This document shows positions 6,344 to 15,013 of a stretch of DNA of 16,773 nt, piece after piece. A program made the position numbers and the translations under genes. Within the stretch, counting starts at the first letter, position 1. The number at the start of each line of letters is the position of its first letter. The stretch is from an uncultured Verrucomicrobiota bacterium (GTDB lineage Bacteria; Verrucomicrobiota; Kiritimatiellia; RFP12; UBA3636), in contig CAMOEO010000022.1 in assembly GCA_946612175.1 (NCBI GenBank), positions 1-16,773 of the forward strand, read 5' to 3'. The notes beneath the pieces are model-generated. The model saw nothing but the letters and a program-made list of their open reading frames with translations, had not been told where the DNA came from and did no database searches.

Positions 6344-9300
6344 ATGCCGACGAGCCGCTGCCTATCGGTGCTCGCCATGTCGACCAAGCTTGCCGCGGCG
6401 GCGTTCGCCTCCGCCGCGCTTTTCGCGTCGGCGACCGAGACCGAACACACGTCGTTCCGCATTTTCCGCGCACCCGGGCCGGTCGTCGTCGACGGCGAGA
6501 CGGGCGACTGGGACCTTTCGGGATCCATGCTGGTCTGCTCGGACGTCGAGGAGTACCGCGACGAGTTCGCCTCGTGGCAGAGCGCGATGTTCGACGACGA
6601 GAACCTGTACCTTCTTTCGCGCTGGAACGACACGACGCCGCTCAACAACCCGGGCCTGTGCGGGTCGGACGCGGGCTTCGCGGGCGACTGCCTGCAGGTG
6701 CGCCTCATCCTCGACTCGACCGGCGCGGCGAAGCGCGACAGGCAGCCCACCGAGCGCTGTTGCCACGTCGACGCGTGGCGCGGGCGCGACGGACGCGACA
6801 TGATCGGCATCGTCTACGGGCGCGGCTTCGACGAGGGCAGCGTCAAGAACGCGCTGTCGGAAGGCGCCCGGCAGGCGTTCCGGATCCGCCCCGACGGGAA
6901 GGGCTACGTGCAGGAGATGTCGATCCCGTGGCGCCTCCTCGCGCCGGAGGGCTACGTCCCGAAGGCGGGCGACACGCTCGTCATGACCTACGAGCCGAAC
7001 TTCGGGACGTCGTCGAACATGCGCATCACCACCAAGGACCTCTTCCGCGAGGGGGTCGTGCCGGACCGGGTGTTCGCCTTCATGGCGTCCCCGACGTGGG
7101 GCGAGGTGACGCTCGAAGACCGGCCGCCGGCCGAGCCGTCTCGCGTCCGGCTCTCCGACACGCGCACGTTCAGGGTGACGATGGAGGGCGGCGTCCCGGC
7201 GGTCGACTGGACCGGGCTCTTCAAGGACAACCGGCCGGAGGGGTTCGTGAAGATCCCCCTCTCGCTGGAGGAGGACGGATTCGTCTCCCTCAACGTGCGG
7301 AACGCCGAGGGCGAGGTCGTGCGCCACCTGCTCAACGCGGAGTTCCTCCCGAGGGGCGATCACGAGATCCTCTGGGACGGGCTCACGACCCCGAACGACC
7401 GCCAGGTCGGCGCGCCGGTCCCGGCGGGCACCTATTCGTGGGACGCGATCGTGCGCAAGGCGCTCGACATGACGCTCGTCGGATGGGCCGCCAACGCCGG
7501 CTCCGCACCCTACGACTGCCCCGGCGGGAACTGGGGCGGCGACCAGGGCAACCCGACCGCGGTCTTCGCGGCAGGGGACCGCGTCTATCTGGGCTGGACC
7601 GGATCCGAGGCCGGGCAGGCGCTCGTCTGCGCCGACTGCGACGGCAACGTCGTCTGGCGGCAGAAGCGCGGCGGCTTCGGCGGGGCGAGCCACGTCGTCG
7701 CCGACGGGGACGACGTCTACGTCTACGACTATATCCAGGAGGGCATGCTCTACCGGCTGGACGCCGCGACCGGCCAGTATCGCAACTTCGACGGGTCCGA
7801 CACGGCGCTCGTGTCGGTGCGGGACGCGCTGGAGGGCCACTACTCCGAGGAGGCGCTCGACTACGAGAAGCGCACGAAGCACCGCTGCGCGCTCGGCGGC
7901 CTCGGGCTCGCCGGCGGCAGGCTCTTCCTCGCGTTCGGCAACCGGAACCGTCCGTGGAGCGAGGAGCAGCCGGGCGGCGACGTCGTCGTCGCGCTCGACC
8001 GGCGCACCGGCGCCAAGGTCGGGGAGATCGCCGTGCGGGATCCGCGCGACCTCAAGAACGGCGCGGACGGCAGGCTGTACGTCCTCCACGGCCGCGAGGT
8101 GGGCGTCGTCGATCCGTCGGCGATGGCGATCGAGCCGCTGCTCGCGGATGTCGGCGAGGGCGCGGCGTGCGTCGCCGCCGACGCCGAGGGCACGGTCTAC
8201 GTCGGCTACGGGGAGCCGTTCAACGCCGTCCGGGCGTACGACCGCGAAGGGCGGGTCCTCCGCACCGTGGGCAAGGAGGGCGGCCGCGCGCTCGTCGGCC
8301 CCTGGGACTGCGAGGGGATGCGCTTCGTCACGGCGCTCGCGGTCGATGCGCGCGGCGCGCTCTGGGCGGCGGAGTTCGACGACAAGCCGCGCCGCTTCTC
8401 GCGCTGGGACGCGAAGGGCGGCGGGCTCGAGAAGGAGTTCTTCGGCCCGACCCACTACGGCGCCGGCGGCGGCGCGATCTGCCCCGTCGACCCCTACACC
8501 GTCTGCGGGCTCAACTGCGAGTGGAAAATCGACCCCGCCACCGGGCGCTCCGAATGCGTCGCCGTCGTCACGCGCGGCCACTGGGCCAACGCGCGCTTCG
8601 GGCAGTCGCCGGACGGCCGCGTCTACCTCGTCGTGGGCGGCGGCTGGGGCGGTCCGTTCCGGCCCAGCGAAATCTACGAGCGCCTCGCGCCCGGCCGGTG
8701 GGCCCTGCGCACGCGCCTCACGCCGAAGCAGGAGGGGTGGAACGTCGTGGGCTGCACCGTCTGGTCCGACCGCAACGGCGACGAGCGGGAGCAGCCCGAC
8801 GAAGTGCGCGCCTACGACATCGACCTCGGCGGGTGGATCGACGGCTGGTACATGCCCTGCAACCAGAACCTCGGCTTCGGCGGCGGCGCGTACTACGTCC
8901 GCGTCACCGGCTGGACCCCGTGCGGCGCGCCCGAATACGACCTCTCGCAGGCCGTCCGCCTCCCGGAGGCCGCGGTCGAGGACGGCCGGAACCGCGGCGG
9001 GATGGGCGCGCAGCGGAACATCGTCTCGGAGGACGGGCGCTACGTGATCTACAACGGCCACTACGGCGCGCACCACAGCGACATGCCGTGCTACGACGTC
9101 GCCACCGGCCGGCGCGTCTTCGCCTACCCGAACACCTACGTCGGCGTCCACGGCGGCCATTCCGCGCCGCCCGCCCGGCAGGGCCTCGTCCGCGCGGCGT
9201 ACGACTTCGTCGGGACGCTCAAGCTCCCCGGCGCGGCGGGCAACCTCTTCTTCGTCGGCACGGACAAGGGCGAGTGGCACGTGCTCAACGACCGCGGCTT

Positions 9301-10282
9301 CTACGTCGGCGCGCTGTTCGAGGGCGACCCGATGAAGGTCCGGTGGCCCGAGGCCGCCGTGCCCGGCGCGAACCTCAACCGCATCCCCCCGGGCATGGGC
9401 GCCGAGGACTTCGGCGGCTCGGTGATCCGCACGACGGACGGCAAGGTCTACCTGCAGGCCGGCAAGACGGCCTTCATCGACATCCGGCTCGACGGGCTCG
9501 ACACCATCCGCGACCTCGCGTCCGGAACGATCGAGTTCTCCGACGCCGACGTCGTGCGCGCGGGCGAGTTCCAGGCCAAGTACCTCGCCGCCGTGGATTC
9601 CGGAAAACGCTGCGCCTTCCCGCTGCGCGAGGTGGCCTTCACCGGCGACCCGGCGAAGGACTTCGACGGCGTCGAGGGCGTCTCGTTCGGTCCCGACGGC
9701 GCGCACGTCCGCGCCTGGGCCGCGCTGGGCGCGGAGCGGCTCCGCCTCGCGTGGGACGTGCAGGACCGGACGCCGTGGAAGAACGGCGCCAGGGGGGCCG
9801 CCAACATGTACGCGACGGGCGACACCGTCGACTTCCAGCTCGGCGCCGACGCGTCCGCCGACCCCCGGCGCGCGGATCCCGTCAAGGGCGACTTCCGCCT
9901 CTCCATCGGCTCGGTGGGCGGGGCTCCGAAGGCCGTCGTCTACCGGAAGGTCTCGGACGAGAAGCGCCCGATGAGGTTCTTCTCCGGCGTGTGGCGCGAC
10001 GGCGTGGAGTTCGACTTCGTCGGGGAGGTCCAGGCCGACGTCCGGGTGGCGGAGCGCGCCGGCGGATACGTCGTCGAGGCGTCCGTCCCGCTCGCCGCGC
10101 TCGGCGTCGACGCGAAGGCGCAGAAGCTGCGCGGCGACTTCGGCGCGACGTTCGGGAACGACGCCGCGGACGACACCGTGCTGCGCGCGCACTGGTCGAA
10201 CCAGGCGACCGGGCTGGTCGCCGACGAGGTGGCGGAGCTCCTGTTCCGCCCGGCGCTGTGGGGCGACGTCGAGTTCAAGTGA
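6344..10282 (+). CDS. exported CBM9-like / FlgD-Ig / beta-propeller protein
   Basis: A 1312-aa exported protein of unknown activity. A signal peptide (hydrophobic core about 16-30, cleavage near ASA/TE) leads into an N-terminal CBM9/DOMON-like domain (about 35-265, with VDGETGDWD and SAMFDDENLYLLSRW). A FlgD-type Ig domain follows at 300-375 (HEILWDG...PAGTYSWD). A long propeller-like region spans about 390-1085, with repeated YxxD/DGxVY blades and Cys pairs such as CADC. It contains an EF-hand-like loop at 809-820 (DRNGDEREQPDE, lacking the usual Gly). A second CBM9-like domain ends the protein (about 1087-1312, ending WGDVEFK). Its C-terminal half parallels the downstream 1521-aa protein, so the two are probably paralogues. 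No catalytic motif is recognised: it could be a glycan-binding scaffold, or a propeller lyase or hydrolase of an unassigned family. Translation is coupled to the gene before it. Confidence 0.82.
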   Translation: MPTSRCLSVLAMSTKLAAAAFASAALFASATETEHTSFRIFRAPGPVVVDGETGDWDLSGSMLVCSDVEEYRDEFASWQSAMFDDENLYLLSRWNDTTPLNNPGLCGSDAGFAGDCLQVRLILDSTGAAKRDRQPTERCCHVDAWRGRDGRDMIGIVYGRGFDEGSVKNALSEGARQAFRIRPDGKGYVQEMSIPWRLLAPEGYVPKAGDTLVMTYEPNFGTSSNMRITTKDLFREGVVPDRVFAFMASPTWGEVTLEDRPPAEPSRVRLSDTRTFRVTMEGGVPAVDWTGLFKDNRPEGFVKIPLSLEEDGFVSLNVRNAEGEVVRHLLNAEFLPRGDHEILWDGLTTPNDRQVGAPVPAGTYSWDAIVRKALDMTLVGWAANAGSAPYDCPGGNWGGDQGNPTAVFAAGDRVYLGWTGSEAGQALVCADCDGNVVWRQKRGGFGGASHVVADGDDVYVYDYIQEGMLYRLDAATGQYRNFDGSDTALVSVRDALEGHYSEEALDYEKRTKHRCALGGLGLAGGRLFLAFGNRNRPWSEEQPGGDVVVALDRRTGAKVGEIAVRDPRDLKNGADGRLYVLHGREVGVVDPSAMAIEPLLADVGEGAACVAADAEGTVYVGYGEPFNAVRAYDREGRVLRTVGKEGGRALVGPWDCEGMRFVTALAVDARGALWAAEFDDKPRRFSRWDAKGGGLEKEFFGPTHYGAGGGAICPVDPYTVCGLNCEWKIDPATGRSECVAVVTRGHWANARFGQSPDGRVYLVVGGGWGGPFRPSEIYERLAPGRWALRTRLTPKQEGWNVVGCTVWSDRNGDEREQPDEVRAYDIDLGGWIDGWYMPCNQNLGFGGGAYYVRVTGWTPCGAPEYDLSQAVRLPEAAVEDGRNRGGMGAQRNIVSEDGRYVIYNGHYGAHHSDMPCYDVATGRRVFAYPNTYVGVHGGHSAPPARQGLVRAAYDFVGTLKLPGAAGNLFFVGTDKGEWHVLNDRGFYVGALFEGDPMKVRWPEAAVPGANLNRIPPGMGAEDFGGSVIRTTDGKVYLQAGKTAFIDIRLDGLDTIRDLASGTIEFSDADVVRAGEFQAKYLAAVDSGKRCAFPLREVAFTGDPAKDFDGVEGVSFGPDGAHVRAWAALGAERLRLAWDVQDRTPWKNGARGAANMYATGDTVDFQLGADASADPRRADPVKGDFRLSIGSVGGAPKAVVYRKVSDEKRPMRFFSGVWRDGVEFDFVGEVQADVRVAERAGGYVVEASVPLAALGVDAKAQKLRGDFGATFGNDAADDTVLRAHWSNQATGLVADEVAELLFRPALWGDVEFK

Positions 10283-10340
10283 CGCCGCGCGGGCCCGCAG
10301 GTGGCGGAGTCCGGACCATGACACAAGATCGGAGGGACGA
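10283..10340 (+). other. 58-bp intergenic spacer with ribosome-binding site
   Basis: The spacer holds the palindrome GCGGGCCCGC near its left end, a GTCCGGAC palindrome, and GGAGG at 10331-10335, 5 bases before the ATG at 10341. There is no T-tract terminator and no clear promoter, so the 1312-aa and 1521-aa genes are most simply read as one transcript. The small GC palindromes could stabilise or attenuate the mRNA between the two genes. Confidence 0.5.
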
Positions 10341-13300
10341 ATGGACATCATGAAGATTCTCGCCGCGGCGGCGCTGCTGCCGGCTCTCGCGCTGGCCGCC
10401 GAAGACCCGGCGGCCGTCGTCGTCCGCGACGACGGCGTCACGGTCTACAAGGACCTCTCGCACAAGTGGCGCGGGTCGTTCGAGACCCCGCTCCGGTGGG
10501 AGAACGTCGACCAGGAGAACGTCAGGGAATGGTTCGACGGCGTGGAGAAGGGCTTCGACCCGCCGTACGAGGCGCTGTATCCGCTCGTCCGGCAGGGCGA
10601 GGGCTCCGCGGGCTCCCTCGACTTCGGCGTCTCGCCGAAGAGCGGGCCGCGGCACGTCCGCTACCCGCTCAAGGAGGCGATTCCCGTCGGCACCGTCTTC
10701 AGCGCGCACGGCGGCATCCGGCCCTCCGTCCTGAAGCCCGACGCGCCGTATCCGGGCGACATGGCCGACGAGTCCCAGTGGATTTCCGGCATCCGCATCC
10801 TCGCCGACGGGCGCGGGTCGCGGGAGGTCGACGAGAACGAGCTCTCGTTCTGGGCGTTCCCCGCCGGGACGACGACGCGCGCGCTCCGCTTCACGGAGGA
10901 CCTCGCCGTCACGTCGGGCGCCTCGTGGAAGGGCGGGCGCCGCGGAGAGCTGCACGGCATCTACGTGTTCCCCGAGCGCGTCGAGGACATCGCCCGCGTC
11001 GCCTCCTACCGGGCGACGAGCGACGAGCGCGAACTGCCCAAGATGGTCAACCGCAGCATGATCGGATGGGACCGCTGGAACGGCTTCTCCGACAAGCCCG
11101 TCTCCCCCGACAATCCGCAGGAGATCGTCGCGAGCTGGGCGAACCCCGTCGCGTTTCAGGGCGTCGGGTTCAACTACCCCGGCTTCACCGACGTCGAGAT
11201 CTACGTCTGCACCGCCCCCGCCGGGACCGCGCCGTGCGACGCGAAGGCGTCGGAATGGAGGCTCGTCCGGAAGGTGTCGGGGCTCCGTAGCATGTACCCG
11301 CAGTCGTTCACCGCGTCGTGGATCGACCTCGGCGGGACGTTCGTGACGCGCGGGCTCAAGCTCCGCATCACCGCGCCGATCGTGACGGCGTTCGGGCGCA
11401 AGGAGGGCGTCGTCTACGAATACTGGGAGCATCCCCACGTCGAGGGCTCGTCCGAGGGCGGCAGGAAGGTGTTCCTCAACGGGCTCTTCGTCCTCGCGAA
11501 ATCGCTCGATCCGAAAGTGAAGGAGCTCAAGGCCGCCGCGCGCGAGGCCGAGGCCGCCGCCCGGGCCGAGGCGGTGAAGGGGCTCGTTCCCATCTCGTTC
11601 GAAATGCCGTACGACGGATTCGCCACGATCGTCGTCGAGGACGACAAGGGCAACCGCGTGAAGAACCTCGTCTCGGACGCGCCGTTCCAGAAGGGGCGGA
11701 ACACGGTCTACTGGGACGCCACGGACGACCTCGGCCGCGACCACGACGCCGCGGAGCACGGGCTCTACAACGTCCCCGAAAGCCCCGTCGCGCCCGGGAC
11801 GTACGTCGCGCGCGGGCTCACCCACGCGAAGATCACGCCGGTGTACGAGTTCTCGATCTACTCGCCCGGCGACCCGCCCTGGTGCACGGCCGACCACAAG
11901 GGCGCCTGGCTCGCCAACCACTCGCAGCCCGTCACCGCGTGCTACCTTCCCCCGCGCGGAAGGCGCGAGAAGGGCGTCATGGCCCTCGGCGCGAACATCA
12001 CCGAGGGGCCGGACGGCCTCATCTTCGTCAACCCCGACACGGGCGGGAAGGAAGGCGGCATCAAGTGGATCGGCGGCGCATGGACCGGCGCGAACTGCCT
12101 CGCGTTCGACTCCGCGGAGAACCGCTGCCCGCGGCACGACTACTACGTCGGCTCCGTCTGCTGGGACGGAAGCGGCGGCTACGAGTTCCGCCTCACCGCG
12201 CTCAAGGAGGACGGCGGCGAGGAGCGCCTCGCCCTCCTGCCGCTCAAGGCGACGGAGGAGCACGGCGGGAAGCCGTTCGTCACCGGCGGGCTCGCCGCGC
12301 ACGGCGGGAAGGTCGTCGTCGCGCTCACCCCGCTCGACCGGCTCGCCGTCTACGACATGCCCGCCGAGCCGCCGGCGGAGCTGCTGCGGCCGTCGCGGGA
12401 AATCCCTCTCCGGGCCCCCGGCGGCGTCGCGTTCGGACCGGACGGCGCCCTCTACGCCGTCGGCGGCGGGAAGGTCGTCCGGGTCGACCTCGCGACGGGC
12501 GCCGTCGCCGACGCGATCGCGTCCGGGCTCGACGATCCGGCCGGGCTCGCGGTCGGTCCCGACGGCACGTTCTACGTGACCGACCAGGGCGACGCGCAGC
12601 AGGTCAAGGTCTTCTCGAAGTCCGGGCGGCTCCTGCGCGCGATCGGCAGGCCCGGCCCGTGCGCCTCCGGGAAGTACGACCCGCTGCACATGAACCACCC
12701 GTGCGGCATCGCCCTCGACCCGAAGGGGCGCGTCTGGGTGACGGAGAACGACTTCCTCCCGAAGCGCACCTCCGTGTGGGACCCCGCGGGAGGCGCGCTC
12801 GTGCGGGCGTTCTACGGGCCCGCCAAGTACGGCGCCGGCGGGACGTTCGACACGCGGGACGAGACGCTGTTCTACTACGACGAGGGCAACGGCCTCATGG
12901 AGTTCAAGGTCGACTGGGAGCGCGGCGATTCCCGGCTCTCGCGGGTGCTGCTGCGCCCCGACTCCGACCGCGACGTGCAGCAGTTCGCCACGCCCACCAG
13001 AAACTTCGCGCCGCCGCAGCGCACGGTGTACCTGCCGGCGACGTCCGTCCCGGAGGGCGTCGAGGCCGTGCGCGGCGCGGACGGCCGGCTCTACCGCAAG
13101 TTCCTCTCCAACGCCTTCAACGCCGATCCCGTCGGCGGCGCGGCCGTGGCGGTCCTGTGCGGGATCCGCGACGACCGGCTCGTCCCCGTGGCCGCCGTCG
13201 GCCACACGAGCATGGCCTCCAGCTACGAGGGCGACTACACGCCGGACCTCACCAACGAGGCGTTCCGGGTGAAGTGGGACGCGCTCCGCGCGGCCGGGCA

Positions 13301-14906
13301 CCGCGACCGGCAGGGCTATCCGTATCCGCCGGCGCTCTTCCTCTGGAGCGACCGCGACGAGAACGGCCGGTACTCGCCCGACGAGGTCGAACTCATCCCC
13401 GGCGACGGCTGGGGCGTCGCGTTCCAGGACGACGGGTCGATCACGTGCTCCGTCCTCATGGACACGCAGTACGTCGAGTCGACCCCGTCGAACAACCCCG
13501 CCATCCGCATCCGCCCGAGCCGCATCACGCCCTCCGGGATGCCGGTCTACGAGGCCGCCGCACGCGAGGTCGTCTACCACGGCGCGCGGCGGAGCCCGTC
13601 CACCGGCGGAAACCAGCTCCTGGTCGACGCCGACGGCAACGCCTTCTCGACCGTCGGCGTCGCCCCGCTCCCGAACTTCTCGATCACGGGCGGGTCGAAG
13701 GGCCGGCCGACGTGGTGCTACCCCAACATGTGGCCCGGCCTCCACGCCGGCCACACCGCGCCGATCCCCGACACGCCCGGACGCGTCACCGCCGCGACGC
13801 GGCTCATGGGCGACTTCATCCGGCCGATCGGGTCGCAGGTCGGCCCCCTCGTCGGCGTCAACGGCAACCACGGCGACTTCTACCTCTTCACGAGCGACGG
13901 CCTCTTCGCCGCGACGGTGTTCGAGGACGCGCGCAAGGGCCGGCGCTGGGACATGCCCGAGGTCCGCCGCGGCATGGACATGACCGGCATCTCGCCGTGC
14001 GACGAGCACTTCTGGCCGACGCTGAACCAGACGTCCCGCGGGACGTACGTCGTCGCGGGCAAGGATTCGTCCAGCGTCGTCCGCCTCGACGGGCTCGACA
14101 CGCTGCGCCCGATCCCCCCGCAGCGGCTGACCGTCACGGCGGACACGCTGGCGGCGATCCAGCGGCGGCGCGACGCCAACGAGGCCGCCCGCCGCCTGCG
14201 CGAGGGAACGGGGACGCTCCGGCTCGCCCTCGGCGGCGCGCCCGCGCTTGACGGCGACCTCGCGGACTGGGACCCCGCCACGTTCGTCTCGATCGAGCGC
14301 CGCGGCGTGGGAGCGTACTTCAACGCCGACAACAAGCCGTACGACATTTCCGGCGCGCTCCGGGCGACGCCGACCGACCTCTACGCCGCGTGGCGCACGG
14401 AGGGCGTCGACGCGCTCGCCGCGAACTCGGGCGAGAATCCCGAATGCCTCTTCAAGACCGGCGGCGGGCTCGACGTCATGCTGTCCGTGGAGGGCCGCGG
14501 CCCCGTGCGCATCCTCGCCGCGATGGTCGACGGCAAGCCGCGGGCCATGCTGTACGCGCCGATCGTGCCCGGGACGCCGAAGGAGAAGCGCGTCAAATTC
14601 TCCTCGCCCGTCTCGACGGTCTTCTTCGACCGGGTCGAGGACGTCACGGACAAGATCGAGCTTGCCGCGGGCAAAGACGCCCGGGGCCGCGAGGCGAACT
14701 ACGAGCTCCGGATTCCGCTCTCGCTCGTCGGGCTCCGGCCGCAGCGCGGCGGGACGCTCAGGGGCGACATCGGCGTCCTGCGCGGACAGAACGGCGCGAC
14801 CGTTGCGCGCGTCTACTGGTCCAACAAGGCCACGGCGATCGTCTCCGACGTCCCCTCCGAGGCCGCCCTCGCCCCGCAGAACTGGGGCGTCGTCGAGATG
14901 AAGTGA
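10341..14906 (+). CDS. exported discoidin-like / FlgD-Ig / NHL-propeller / CBM9-like protein
   Basis: A 1521-aa exported protein and the last gene of the operon. The start at 10341 is set by GGAGG 5 bases upstream; ATG 10350 would be 14 bases away. Signal peptide: residues 1-20 (core ILAAAALLPALALA). About 60-390 contains one or two discoidin-like sandwiches (TTRALRFTEDL, GELHGIYVFPERVEDIA). About 416-494 is a FlgD-type Ig domain (VYWDATDD...PGTYVARG). About 690-960 has NHL-type propeller blades (GVAFGPDGALYAV, GLAVGPDGTFYVTD, GIALDPKGRVWVTE). At 1004-1015 lies a canonical EF-hand-like loop (DRDENGRYSPDE). About 1289-1521 is a CBM9-like tail (LDGDLADWD, ending WGVVEMK). The core order and many local phrases (YGAGG, VRLDGLDTLR, WSDR...PDEV) match the upstream 1312-aa protein. 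Enzyme activity cannot be assigned; a secreted glycan-binding or processing role is inferred. Confidence 0.83.
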   Translation: MDIMKILAAAALLPALALAAEDPAAVVVRDDGVTVYKDLSHKWRGSFETPLRWENVDQENVREWFDGVEKGFDPPYEALYPLVRQGEGSAGSLDFGVSPKSGPRHVRYPLKEAIPVGTVFSAHGGIRPSVLKPDAPYPGDMADESQWISGIRILADGRGSREVDENELSFWAFPAGTTTRALRFTEDLAVTSGASWKGGRRGELHGIYVFPERVEDIARVASYRATSDERELPKMVNRSMIGWDRWNGFSDKPVSPDNPQEIVASWANPVAFQGVGFNYPGFTDVEIYVCTAPAGTAPCDAKASEWRLVRKVSGLRSMYPQSFTASWIDLGGTFVTRGLKLRITAPIVTAFGRKEGVVYEYWEHPHVEGSSEGGRKVFLNGLFVLAKSLDPKVKELKAAAREAEAAARAEAVKGLVPISFEMPYDGFATIVVEDDKGNRVKNLVSDAPFQKGRNTVYWDATDDLGRDHDAAEHGLYNVPESPVAPGTYVARGLTHAKITPVYEFSIYSPGDPPWCTADHKGAWLANHSQPVTACYLPPRGRREKGVMALGANITEGPDGLIFVNPDTGGKEGGIKWIGGAWTGANCLAFDSAENRCPRHDYYVGSVCWDGSGGYEFRLTALKEDGGEERLALLPLKATEEHGGKPFVTGGLAAHGGKVVVALTPLDRLAVYDMPAEPPAELLRPSREIPLRAPGGVAFGPDGALYAVGGGKVVRVDLATGAVADAIASGLDDPAGLAVGPDGTFYVTDQGDAQQVKVFSKSGRLLRAIGRPGPCASGKYDPLHMNHPCGIALDPKGRVWVTENDFLPKRTSVWDPAGGALVRAFYGPAKYGAGGTFDTRDETLFYYDEGNGLMEFKVDWERGDSRLSRVLLRPDSDRDVQQFATPTRNFAPPQRTVYLPATSVPEGVEAVRGADGRLYRKFLSNAFNADPVGGAAVAVLCGIRDDRLVPVAAVGHTSMASSYEGDYTPDLTNEAFRVKWDALRAAGHRDRQGYPYPPALFLWSDRDENGRYSPDEVELIPGDGWGVAFQDDGSITCSVLMDTQYVESTPSNNPAIRIRPSRITPSGMPVYEAAAREVVYHGARRSPSTGGNQLLVDADGNAFSTVGVAPLPNFSITGGSKGRPTWCYPNMWPGLHAGHTAPIPDTPGRVTAATRLMGDFIRPIGSQVGPLVGVNGNHGDFYLFTSDGLFAATVFEDARKGRRWDMPEVRRGMDMTGISPCDEHFWPTLNQTSRGTYVVAGKDSSSVVRLDGLDTLRPIPPQRLTVTADTLAAIQRRRDANEAARRLREGTGTLRLALGGAPALDGDLADWDPATFVSIERRGVGAYFNADNKPYDISGALRATPTDLYAAWRTEGVDALAANSGENPECLFKTGGGLDVMLSVEGRGPVRILAAMVDGKPRAMLYAPIVPGTPKEKRVKFSSPVSTVFFDRVEDVTDKIELAAGKDARGREANYELRIPLSLVGLRPQRGGTLRGDIGVLRGQNGATVARVYWSNKATAIVSDVPSEAALAPQNWGVVEMK

Positions 14907-15013
14907 CGCGCCCGCGGAGCACGGCATCCGGGACGGCACCCATTCCGAGCGCGACGGTCGCCGCGCAGGCGACGCTCGTCGCCTGAAGCACGCGGACGGC
15001 CGTGGAGAGCGGG
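14907..15013. terminator. convergent intergenic region with a symmetric hairpin
   Basis: The 107-bp gap between the operon and ileS, which face each other, contains AGGCGACGCTCGTCGCCT at 14967-14984: 8-bp perfect arms around CT. It reads equally on both strands, as expected of a bidirectional terminator. No T-run follows on either strand, so it is not a standard intrinsic terminator. Its function is inferred from position and symmetry. Confidence 0.45.

Noticed and set aside
4597..10353. 1918-aa open frame on the + strand overlapping two operon genes
   Set aside because: It is extremely rich in Arg, Pro, Ala and Gly, as expected of a shadow frame in 70 % GC DNA, and it crosses gene boundaries. 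The overlapped frames have signal peptides and domains.
6362..10441. 1359-aa antisense open frame
   Set aside because: Asp/Glu/Val/Arg-rich shadow of the 1312-aa gene; no ribosome-binding site or recognisable domain.
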